A stretch of DNA of 12,254 bases from Flavobacteriales bacterium (GTDB lineage: Bacteria > Bacteroidota > Bacteroidia > Flavobacteriales > BACL11), in contig PCBP01000056.1 of the NCBI GenBank assembly GCA_002730985.1, positions 1-12,254 of the forward strand. Direction: 5' to 3'. The translations under genes were made by a program, and so were the position numbers. Positions 1 through 5,986 of the stretch are shown piece after piece. Every line of letters starts with the position of its first letter. Position 1 is the stretch's first letter. Under the pieces are notes generated by a model. It was not told where the DNA came from. It ran no database searches and saw only the letters and a list, made by a program, of their open reading frames with translations.

Positions 1-801
1 TCAGAAACTAATGCTGTACAAAGGATGATGAAACTATATGGTATTGTCCCCCTTGAAGCTTATACAGGTAAGCCTTCCAATCAACCCTATCATAATCATG
101 AGAAAATGTTCTCAGAGATCAATACATATCTTAGAAATTGTAAAGAAACAAACTTCTGGGATGAACAGGTTATAATTGCCAATATCAAGTCAATTCTAGA
201 TTATTATATGGGGGCTCCCCCAAAGTCATTTAAATATGCAGGAAGAACCTACACTCCAAGATCTTTCTTAAAAAATGTTACCAAACTAGAGCCATATGAT
301 TATGTAGATTTTATGAGCCTATTACAGAAACCTTATTGGAGTCAGGAAGAATACAAGGTTCCTGATAACTGGTGGCGGTCTGATGAGTATTATAATATCC
401 CACTAGATGAATTCATGACAGCTATAAAAGATGCAATAAAAAACGGATATTCTATGTCTATTGGGGGTGATGTTTCTGAGAGTGGTTACTCCTCAAGACA
501 TGATGTCGCAATGATCCCTTCTTATGACATCCCTTCAAAATATATTGATGAGAATGCGAGACAATTCCGCTTCTCAAATGGCACGACAACGGATGACCAT
601 GCGATACATTTGATTGGATACAAAGTTGACATAAATAATGAATGGTGGTTTTTAATAAAAGATAGTGGGAGTGGCTCTAGAAATGGAAAATTCCCTGGCT
701 ACTATTTCTATCATGAAGATTTCGTGAAACTAAAAATGATGACCTTTACAATACATAAAGATGCCGTTAGCAAAATACTATCAAAGTTCAAGAATGACTA
801 G
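1..801 (+). CDS. C1 family cysteine peptidase (bleomycin hydrolase/PepC-like), 5' end missing
   Basis: The reading frame is open at the left edge, so the gene starts outside the window. An internal ATG at 25 is not a likely start because family similarity continues upstream of it. The visible 266 residues correspond to the C-terminal part of C1B peptidases, cytosolic-type thiol aminopeptidases. The block around KLYGIVP matches the 'KYGVVP' region, and the catalytic His region is DDHAIHLIGY (His codon 598-600). The active-site Cys would lie upstream and cannot be checked. Where C1 enzymes normally carry the catalytic Asn in NSWG, this protein has KDSGSG, with Asp at 661-663, so catalysis may be altered or this may be a Bacteroidota subfamily feature. 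I see no membrane segment. The stop overlaps the next gene's start by 8 bases, indicating co-transcription and translational coupling with the M14 peptidase. Family assignment is fairly sure; substrate is unknown. Confidence 0.8.
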   Translation, partial: SETNAVQRMMKLYGIVPLEAYTGKPSNQPYHNHEKMFSEINTYLRNCKETNFWDEQVIIANIKSILDYYMGAPPKSFKYAGRTYTPRSFLKNVTKLEPYDYVDFMSLLQKPYWSQEEYKVPDNWWRSDEYYNIPLDEFMTAIKDAIKNGYSMSIGGDVSESGYSSRHDVAMIPSYDIPSKYIDENARQFRFSNGTTTDDHAIHLIGYKVDINNEWWFLIKDSGSGSRNGKFPGYYFYHEDFVKLKMMTFTIHKDAVSKILSKFKND

Positions 802-2335
802 CAGAATACTCATATTCTTACTCATCCCATTTATTGGTTTTTCGCAAAATATTGATGATATATTCTCTGATAGAGGAGAAATCTACTTTTCCTTCAAATA
901 TCACAACAAGAGTCAGTTAAATGCTATCTCAGATGTAGTTTCAATAGATCATAAGACTAATAATAAACTAGGCTTTGCTTATGCAAATAAGAAAGAATTT
1001 ATAGAGTTTAAAAGATTTGGGATTGAATATACAATTATTCCCCACAAGCCTCTAGATTTTACAAATGAAAATAAAAATAATTGGGATTTCTACCCTAGCT
1101 ATCAACAATATGTAGATATGGCAACTGCATTCGCAGACTCCTTCCCTAATATTTGTAAATTACACCATTTAGGGACACTTAATTCAGGTAGAGAAATTTT
1201 GATAATACAAATTTCTGACTATGTTGGTCAGAAGGAAGATGAACCATCCTTCTTATATACTTCTTCTATGCATGGAGATGAATTAGCAGGCTATGTCTTA
1301 TCCTTAAGATTAATCGATTACATTCTAAATAACTATGGAAACAATCAAAGAATAACAAACCTAGTAAATGAGATTGATATCTGGATTAACCCATTAGCAA
1401 ACCCTGATGGAGCTTATGCTGGCGGAAATCAAAATGTAAATTTTGCAACTCGCTATAATGCTAATTGGGTAGATCTCAACAGAAATTATCCTGACCCTCA
1501 AGACGGACCTCATCCTGATGGAAACCCTTACCAAAGTGAAACAAATATTTTCTTAGAACTTGCTGACTCTATCAATTTCACAATATCAGCAAACATACAT
1601 GGAGGTGTTGAAGTCTGCAATTATCCATGGGACACTTGGAGCAATCTAACAGCAGACAATAGTTGGTGGGAATATGTTTCTCATGAATATGCAGACACAT
1701 GTCAAGCAAATAGCAGTAATGGTTATTTTAATTACCTAAATGATGGCATTACTAATGGAAATGATTGGTACGAAGTAAATGGAGGTAGGCAAGACTACAT
1801 GAATTATTTTAGATACTGCAGAGAGTTTACCTTAGAAATTTCTAATGATAAAATACCTAATCCAAATGATCTGCCTAATTTATGGGATGCTAATTATGGT
1901 TCTCTTCTAAATTATATGCAGCAAGCATTATATGGATTAAGAGGGATTGTAACGGATAGCGTCACAGAGATACCTCTTAAGGCAAAAATTGAAATCTTAA
2001 ACCATGATACGGATAGTTCCCATATTTATTCTAACCTGCCAATTGGCAATTATCACAGATACCTTATACAGGGAAATTATGATGTGTCCTTTAGTAAGAA
2101 TGGATATCACCCCAAAATAATTAATACAACCATATTAAATAATGCCACTACAATAAAAGACATCCAATTAGTTCCAATAAATATCACACCAACTTCAATA
2201 GAGCAAGAGACAGAAGACAATGAAGTAGATCTAATTATAGATATTATAGGTAGGGAAAATAAACAGACAAGACAAGGTGTTAAATTTATAAGAAATAAGA
2301 ACGGAATGATTCAGAAGCAGATTATAATAGAATAA
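794..2335 (+). CDS. Secreted M14 zinc carboxypeptidase with regulatory-like domain and short T9SS tail
   Basis: This predicted exported metallocarboxypeptidase has 513 residues from the ATG at 794. That start gives a clean signal peptide (MTSRILIFLLIPFIGFSQ), whereas the ATG at 761 adds 11 polar residues ahead of it. Zinc ligands are H160 and E163 in HGDE and probably H269 in ANIHGG. The substrate-binding DLNRNYP lies at 227-233, and the catalytic Glu is E348 in FTLEIS. All M14 hallmarks are therefore present and the enzyme is probably active. Residues about 381-460 resemble a carboxypeptidase regulatory-like beta sandwich. The last 40 or so residues (IDIIGRENKQTR, then an RNKNGMIQKQIIIE ending) match the short form of the type A T9SS sorting domain, implying export across the outer membrane. 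It overlaps the preceding peptidase by 8 bases and its TAA directly abuts the next ATG. It probably trims C-terminal residues from external peptides; specificity cannot be read from sequence. Confidence 0.9.
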   Translation: MTSRILIFLLIPFIGFSQNIDDIFSDRGEIYFSFKYHNKSQLNAISDVVSIDHKTNNKLGFAYANKKEFIEFKRFGIEYTIIPHKPLDFTNENKNNWDFYPSYQQYVDMATAFADSFPNICKLHHLGTLNSGREILIIQISDYVGQKEDEPSFLYTSSMHGDELAGYVLSLRLIDYILNNYGNNQRITNLVNEIDIWINPLANPDGAYAGGNQNVNFATRYNANWVDLNRNYPDPQDGPHPDGNPYQSETNIFLELADSINFTISANIHGGVEVCNYPWDTWSNLTADNSWWEYVSHEYADTCQANSSNGYFNYLNDGITNGNDWYEVNGGRQDYMNYFRYCREFTLEISNDKIPNPNDLPNLWDANYGSLLNYMQQALYGLRGIVTDSVTEIPLKAKIEILNHDTDSSHIYSNLPIGNYHRYLIQGNYDVSFSKNGYHPKIINTTILNNATTIKDIQLVPINITPTSIEQETEDNEVDLIIDIIGRENKQTRQGVKFIRNKNGMIQKQIIIE

Positions 2336-2701
2336 ATGGAGAAAGCTATTCTATTATATGATGATAAATGTAAACTCTGTAATAAGTTAATGCAGTTTAC
2401 TAAAAATAAATTAAAACATAAAACCATCACATTCATCCCACTAAGCACAGATAAATCTAAAGAATTACTTGAAGAATTTAGTATAGAGCATGAAGACTCT
2501 ATAGCGTATATTCAACATGGCACCTGCTACCTAAGATCAGAAGCCATAATACAGATCTTTTCCAAATTAATATTACCATATAGAATCCTGCAAAACCTTG
2601 CTATTTTACCTGCTCCCCTACTTGATAATTGTTATAATATTATAGCAAGAATAAGGTCTACATTTAATCTAACTAAGGAATGTTGTGACACCTCTAAATG
2701 A
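2336..2701 (+). CDS. DCC-family (DUF393) thiol-disulfide oxidoreductase-like protein
   Basis: This 121-residue soluble protein matches the DCC/DUF393 family, which is named for its N-terminal Asp-Cys-Cys signature. The opening strand ILLYDDKCKLCN carries the CxxC pair C12/C15, followed by FIPLSTDKSKELL and the family region around YLRSEAIIQIFSKL, then a helical C-terminal half. Two further cysteines (C116, C117) sit near the C terminus. There is no signal peptide, so it should be cytosolic. The family has a thioredoxin-like fold but its biochemical role is generally unproven. The start codon immediately follows the stop of the M14 peptidase gene (TAA then ATG), and 17 bases separate its stop from the ATP-grasp gene, so it is almost certainly in the same transcript. 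Family call is confident; function in this operon is unknown. Confidence 0.85.
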   Translation: MEKAILLYDDKCKLCNKLMQFTKNKLKHKTITFIPLSTDKSKELLEEFSIEHEDSIAYIQHGTCYLRSEAIIQIFSKLILPYRILQNLAILPAPLLDNCYNIIARIRSTFNLTKECCDTSK

Positions 2702-2718
2702 TTTAAAATATACTTGAT

Positions 2719-3618
2719 ATGTTTGATGTTGTCATACTAACGGACCACCGATATATAAACCCTACTATAAAGAACTGGTACATAGATCAAGTTCTATTAG
2801 AAGATCAACTATTACAAATGGAATTAGAGAATAAAGGACTGAAAGTTTGTAAGAAAAATTGGGCTGACCCCAATTTTGATTGGTTTTCTACTACATACGC
2901 TATCTTTCGGACCACATGGGACTATTTTGAAAGATTTGATGAGTTCTTCACATGGATAGATAAGACAAAGCATAAAACAACTTTCATAAATACAACTGAG
3001 ATCATAAACTGGAACATTGACAAACATTATCTGCAAGATTTAGCTGGCAACGGAATAAATATTATCCCTACTCTATTTATAGAAAAAGATGATAAGATTA
3101 ATCTGACAGAACTTTTTAAACAAACAAAATGGACTGAAGCAGTAATAAAACCAGCTATTTCGGGAGCTGCAAGACATACATACCGTATTACTGCAGATAA
3201 CTGTATTTTTTATGAAGATATATTTCAGCAGCTAATTAAAGAAAAATGCATGTTATTCCAGGAATTTATGAATAATATCACCCTAGACGGAGAAATATCT
3301 TTAATCTTAATTGGGGGGGAGTATACTCATTCCGTAAGAAAAATTGCAAAGAAGGGTGACTTTCGTGTGCAAGATGATCATGGTGGAAAAGTAGTAGAAC
3401 ATAAAGCTAGCACTGAAGAAATTAAGTTTGCAAAAGAGTGCATCAAAGGATGCCCATTCTATCCTATTTACGCAAGAGTTGATATGATCTATAACAATAA
3501 CAATCAACCTTCTTTAATTGAGCTAGAGTTAATTGAGCCTGAGCTATGGTTTAGAAATAATACGGAAGCAGCATTACTTTTAGCAGAAGAAGTATTTAGT
3601 TTAATAGATTCCAAATAA
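2719..3618 (+). CDS. ATP-grasp ligase-like protein, substrate unknown
   Basis: This 299-residue protein has the layout of ATP-grasp enzymes, which activate a carboxylate as acyl-phosphate and join it to a nucleophile. The N-terminal half has RTTWDY (64-69) and NWNIDKHYL (97-105), motifs that recall the glutathione synthetase/RimK-like group containing the cycloserine-pathway ligase DcsG. The nucleotide-binding Lys is probably K144 in VIKPAISGA, and E182 in FQEFM lies at the hinge. GEIS (191-194) and the metal-binding cluster around R253, D255, E268 and E270 (ARVD, then IELELIEPELW) complete the fold. No signal peptide is seen. It is the last gene of the + strand operon after two peptidases and a DCC protein, and a hairpin terminator follows about 40 bases after its stop. 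The final 23 bases overlap a small gene on the opposite strand. The fold is confident; the reaction is not, and DcsG similarity should not be read as cycloserine synthesis. Confidence 0.8.
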   Translation: MFDVVILTDHRYINPTIKNWYIDQVLLEDQLLQMELENKGLKVCKKNWADPNFDWFSTTYAIFRTTWDYFERFDEFFTWIDKTKHKTTFINTTEIINWNIDKHYLQDLAGNGINIIPTLFIEKDDKINLTELFKQTKWTEAVIKPAISGAARHTYRITADNCIFYEDIFQQLIKEKCMLFQEFMNNITLDGEISLILIGGEYTHSVRKIAKKGDFRVQDDHGGKVVEHKASTEEIKFAKECIKGCPFYPIYARVDMIYNNNNQPSLIELELIEPELWFRNNTEAALLLAEEVFSLIDSK

Positions 3619-3751
3619 CACCTAAAACACCTGCCACCGCAATTAATGCAACAAAAAAAGAGGACCAAAATCTAAGTCCTCTCTTTTTTTGCTTAACTGC
3701 TATAATGAATGAAATAGAAATAGTTATAACAATAAAACTATATAAATTCAT
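3596..3751 (-). CDS. Small two-helix membrane protein (51 aa), coupled to the YceI gene
   Basis: A short frame starts at the ATG 3751-3749 and runs 51 codons to a TAA at 3598-3596. The product begins MNLYSFIVITISISFIIAV, a hydrophobic helix. A basic loop follows (KQKKRGLRFW, residues 20-29), then a second hydrophobic helix (SSFFVALIAVAGVLGVIW), and it ends NLLN. That pattern fits a hairpin inner-membrane protein with the positive loop in the cytoplasm. The start codon shares one base with the stop of the YceI gene (TAATG), a classic coupling arrangement, which is the main reason to believe it is real. It overlaps the 3' end of the convergent ATP-grasp gene by 23 bases and contains a strong hairpin flanked by A and T runs. 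No function is recognised. The alternative is that the frame is chance and the region is simply an intergenic terminator. Confidence 0.6.
   Translation of the reverse strand: MNLYSFIVITISISFIIAVKQKKRGLRFWSSFFVALIAVAGVLGVIWNLLN
3653..3690. terminator. Bidirectional hairpin terminator
   Basis: A 7-bp stem, AGAGGAC (3659-3665) with GTCCTCT (3676-3682), encloses a 10-base loop. On the + strand, one C and then seven T residues follow; on the - strand the mirror A run gives a T tract directly after the stem. It lies about 40 bases after the ATP-grasp stop and is well placed to end the + strand operon. For the - strand it falls inside the small membrane-protein frame, where translating ribosomes could suppress it. 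Confidence 0.7.
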
Positions 3752-4344
3752 TATTTAACTGACAACAAGGAGATGTTAAATTTAATCTCATCTAATATCA
3801 TTTTATCTCCAAGGTCTTCAAAGAAGGTCCCTGATCCATATCTAATATCCCACTTAGTTCTATCAATTCTTATATTAGCTCGTGCTGACAAATCCTTACC
3901 ATTAATTCTGACATGTGCTTGAAAAGCAATAGGATGGGTAATGCCTTTTATTGTTAAATCAGCAAGAATCTTATAGCTATTTTCTCCAGCTGTTTCAGCT
4001 CTAATAATTTTAATCGTTGCTAAAGGAAACTTTGCTGTGTGAAAGAAATCTTCATCCTTTAGATGATCTACAAGGTACTTATTCTTCTTCTCAGATTTAA
4101 TATCAGAACATGAAATAGAATTCATATCAATAGCAATCTCCCCTCCTACCAAAGTCCCATGATCAATCGATAGGAATCCCTTTGAAATATTTACATTACC
4201 TTCATGGGATGAAGCTACTTTCGATCCAATCCATTCAACTTTTGAAGTTTCAGAATCTATTCTAACATTTTCAATATGCGGTTTTGTTGCAAAAACAAAA
4301 AGTGTTATCAAGCTTAGTGTCAATGACAATAATATTTTTTTCAT
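3751..4344 (-). CDS. YceI-family periplasmic protein
   Basis: This 197-residue protein has an N-terminal signal peptide (MKKILLSLTLSLITLFVFA, then TKPHI), so it is predicted to be periplasmic. The mature part matches the YceI family, a lipocalin-like beta barrel known in some members to bind polyisoprenoid lipids. Visible hallmarks are SKVEWIGSKV near the start, DHLKDEDFFHTAKFPLATIKI in the middle, TIKGITHPIAF, and the closing DRTKWDIRYGSGTFFEDLGDK. Length is typical and nothing is missing. A Bacteroidota-type -7 box lies 23 bases before the start. Downstream, the stop codon overlaps the start of a 51-residue membrane protein (TAATG). The biological ligand here is unknown; family placement is confident. 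Confidence 0.9.
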   Translation of the reverse strand: MKKILLSLTLSLITLFVFATKPHIENVRIDSETSKVEWIGSKVASSHEGNVNISKGFLSIDHGTLVGGEIAIDMNSISCSDIKSEKKNKYLVDHLKDEDFFHTAKFPLATIKIIRAETAGENSYKILADLTIKGITHPIAFQAHVRINGKDLSARANIRIDRTKWDIRYGSGTFFEDLGDKMILDEIKFNISLLSVK

Positions 4345-4366
4345 AATTTATATTTTTAATTTGTAG

Positions 4367-4374
4367 CAAAAATA
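4367..4374 (-). promoter_or_regulatory. Putative -7 box for the YceI gene
   Basis: TATTTTTG on the minus strand matches the Bacteroidota -7 consensus TAnnTTTG and ends 22 bases before the YceI ATG, implying a short leader of roughly 15-17 bases. No clear TTTG -33 element is seen at the expected 19-21 base spacing. The same 57-base divergent gap must also hold the promoter of the GNAT gene. Candidates there on the + strand are the imperfect TAATTTG (4357-4363) and TATTTTTA (4377-4384); neither is convincing. Confidence 0.45.
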
Positions 4375-4401
4375 CATATTTTTACATCATTAACCTATAA
4401 G

Positions 4402-4827
4402 ATGATAGAGATAAAGAAATTTAAATTTAAAGATAAGAAGTTAATGCAAATTTCTCATGCTATTAGGTATAATGTCTTTGTAATAGGACAAAAATGTCCT
4501 GCTAACTTGGAATGGGAATTTGAAGAAGAATCTACTCATTTCCTCGTCTTTTATAATAATAATGCTGTTGCAACCGCAAGACATAGAAAAACTACAGAAG
4601 GCTATAAACTAGAACGATTTGCGGTCCCAGATACTGTAAGAGGTCAAGGATATGGACATATGGTACTTAAAGCAATATTAGATGATTTGAAAAGCTTTAA
4701 TGAAACAATCTATATGCATGCTCAATCAGAAGTTATACCTTTCTATGAAAAGATGGGATTCATCAAAGAAGGTATTGAATTTAAAGAAGCCGGAATAATG
4801 CACTACAAAATGCTATTAAAACACTAA
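4402..4827 (+). CDS. GNAT family N-acetyltransferase (YjcF/ElaA-like)
   Basis: This 141-residue single-domain acetyl-CoA-dependent N-acyltransferase is predicted to be cytosolic. The N-terminal region (IRYNVFVIGQKCPANLEWEF, 21-40) resembles the 'R..VFV..Q..P..LEWD' opening of YjcF/ElaA-type GNATs. HFLVFYNNNAVATARHR follows as strands beta2-beta3. The acetyl-CoA pyrophosphate loop is R80-G81-Q82-G83-Y84-G85 (RxxGxG), preceded by LERFAVPDTV. The C-terminal motif PFYEKMGF (113-120) is typical of GNAT motif B. The gene is divergent from YceI across 57 bases and converges with the aminotransferase gene, the two coding ends overlapping by 4 bases with no terminator visible. The acceptor substrate cannot be inferred. 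Confidence 0.88.
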   Translation: MIEIKKFKFKDKKLMQISHAIRYNVFVIGQKCPANLEWEFEEESTHFLVFYNNNAVATARHRKTTEGYKLERFAVPDTVRGQGYGHMVLKAILDDLKSFNETIYMHAQSEVIPFYEKMGFIKEGIEFKEAGIMHYKMLLKH

Positions 4828-5888
4828 GAGATCATATCCCTTGAAATAATTTTTGTTGTCCAACCATAAGCATCCTTGAATTTACCTCTCTGGATGCCTT
4901 GCATTTCTTCTTTTAATCTTAATGCAAAAGAATCTTCAGCAGTTGGAAGAATCATCTTCTTTTCTCTAAAAGTAATAGATGTGATAGGACTTACAGCAAC
5001 AGCTGTTCCTGTCCCAAATACTTCCTTTAATTGTCCAGCATCATAAGCTTCTACAAGATCATGGACAAGTACTTTTATTTCTTCTACTACTATTCCAATA
5101 TCTCGAGCAAGAGTTATAATACTATCCCTAGTAATGCCATCTAAAATACTATCAGAAAGCTTAGGGGTAATTAATTTATCTCCAATTCTGAACCAGATAT
5201 TCATAGTGCCACATTCTTCAATATATTTATGCTCTTTGGAGTCCATCCAGATCACCTGCTGAAAACCCTTAGAATTCGCCAATTTTGTGGGATAGAATGT
5301 GGCTGCATAATTACCAGCAGCCTTAGCAAAACCTACACCACCTTTTGATGCTCTTGTATAATGTTCCTCAATAACTAGATTCACCTCATCTGGATAATAA
5401 GTTGTAGTTGGTGAGGTAATAATAATAAATGTAAACTCTTCCGAAGAAGAAGCCTTAATACAGTTACTAGAAGCAAAAATAAAAGGACGAATGTATAAAG
5501 AGTAACCTTCTTCAGCTTTACACCAATCACTATCTAATAGAAGTAGTTTATCAATTCCATCCATAAAAATATCTTTAGGGATATCAGGAATTGACATACG
5601 AACAGCAGATCTATTTAATCTATTAAAATTTTCCTCTCTTCTGAAAAATAGCACTTCATTATTAGGATTCTTAAAAGCCTTCATTCCTTCAAAAATTGAC
5701 TGTCCATAATGTAATACCTGTGAGCTAGGATTCATCGGTATCGGACCGTAAGGGAGAATCTCGGGTACTTGCCATTCGCCATTTCTATAATTACAGACAA
5801 GCATATGATCCGAGAAAACCCTACCAAAAGGCAAATCGGAAAAATCTATTAATTTTAACCTTGAATCTATTGTTCTTGTAATCTTCAT
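4824..5888 (-). CDS. ilvE: Branched-chain amino acid aminotransferase
   Basis: This 354-residue PLP enzyme (class IV aminotransferase, EC 2.6.1.42) interconverts Leu, Ile and Val with their 2-oxoacids. The sequence is of the longer BCAT type shared with eukaryotic BCATs rather than the short E. coli IlvE form. Key sites are YGQSIFEGMKAF (61-72), RPFIFAS with R134, and the Schiff-base lysine K189 in FAKAAGNYAATF. E225 lies in EECGTMNIWF, and the phosphate-binding GTGTAVAVS is at 292-300. All expected residues are present, so it should be active. It has its own -7 box upstream and is insulated from the upstream T9SS protein gene by a terminator, so it is probably transcribed alone. Its 3' end overlaps the convergent GNAT gene by 4 bases. 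It would feed branched-chain oxoacids to a dehydrogenase such as the E1 encoded further right. Confidence 0.95.
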   Translation of the reverse strand: MKITRTIDSRLKLIDFSDLPFGRVFSDHMLVCNYRNGEWQVPEILPYGPIPMNPSSQVLHYGQSIFEGMKAFKNPNNEVLFFRREENFNRLNRSAVRMSIPDIPKDIFMDGIDKLLLLDSDWCKAEEGYSLYIRPFIFASSNCIKASSSEEFTFIIITSPTTTYYPDEVNLVIEEHYTRASKGGVGFAKAAGNYAATFYPTKLANSKGFQQVIWMDSKEHKYIEECGTMNIWFRIGDKLITPKLSDSILDGITRDSIITLARDIGIVVEEIKVLVHDLVEAYDAGQLKEVFGTGTAVAVSPITSITFREKKMILPTAEDSFALRLKEEMQGIQRGKFKDAYGWTTKIISRDMIS

Positions 5889-5920
5889 TTTTTAAAAAGT
5901 AATGCAGGGATTTAATTGTG

Positions 5921-5928
5921 CAAATTTA
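5921..5928 (-). promoter_or_regulatory. Putative -7 box for ilvE
   Basis: TAAATTTG on the minus strand is a perfect match to TAnnTTTG and ends 32 bases before the ilvE ATG. It sits directly downstream of the T tract of the preceding gene's terminator, so the roughly 100-base gap ends one transcript and begins the next. No good -33 box is visible, since that position falls in the terminator hairpin. Confidence 0.5.
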
Positions 5929-5930
5929 CA

Positions 5931-5959
5931 AAAAAAAAGAGGAGATTATTCTCCTCTTT
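5931..5959 (-). terminator. Rho-independent terminator after the T9SS surface protein gene
   Basis: Read on the minus strand, AAAGAGGAG (5959-5951) pairs perfectly over 9 bp with CTCCTCTTT (5944-5936) around a 6-base loop, and a run of eight T (5938-5931) overlaps and extends beyond the stem. It starts 27 bases after the stop codon at 5987. On the + strand the flanking T run is short (three), so it is mainly a minus-strand terminator. Confidence 0.85.
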
Positions 5960-5986
5960 CTAATACAAACTATTTAATTAGATTAT

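Noticed and set aside
761..793. Upstream ATG as the start of the M14 carboxypeptidase
   Set aside because: It would place 11 polar residues before the signal peptide and deepen the overlap with the C1 peptidase gene; the ATG at 794 gives a normal signal sequence.
2824..3036. 70-codon open frame on the minus strand inside the ATP-grasp gene
   Set aside because: No recognisable domain, fully covered by a well-supported gene on the other strand; a chance frame.
3307..3507. 66-codon open frame on the minus strand inside the ATP-grasp gene
   Set aside because: It is antisense to conserved ATP-grasp motifs and has no start-site context or family resemblance.
2719..3618. Naming the ATP-grasp gene as the cycloserine ligase DcsG
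   Set aside because: Motif resemblance (RTTWDY, WNIDKHYL) places it in the same broad group, but no other cycloserine-pathway gene is nearby.
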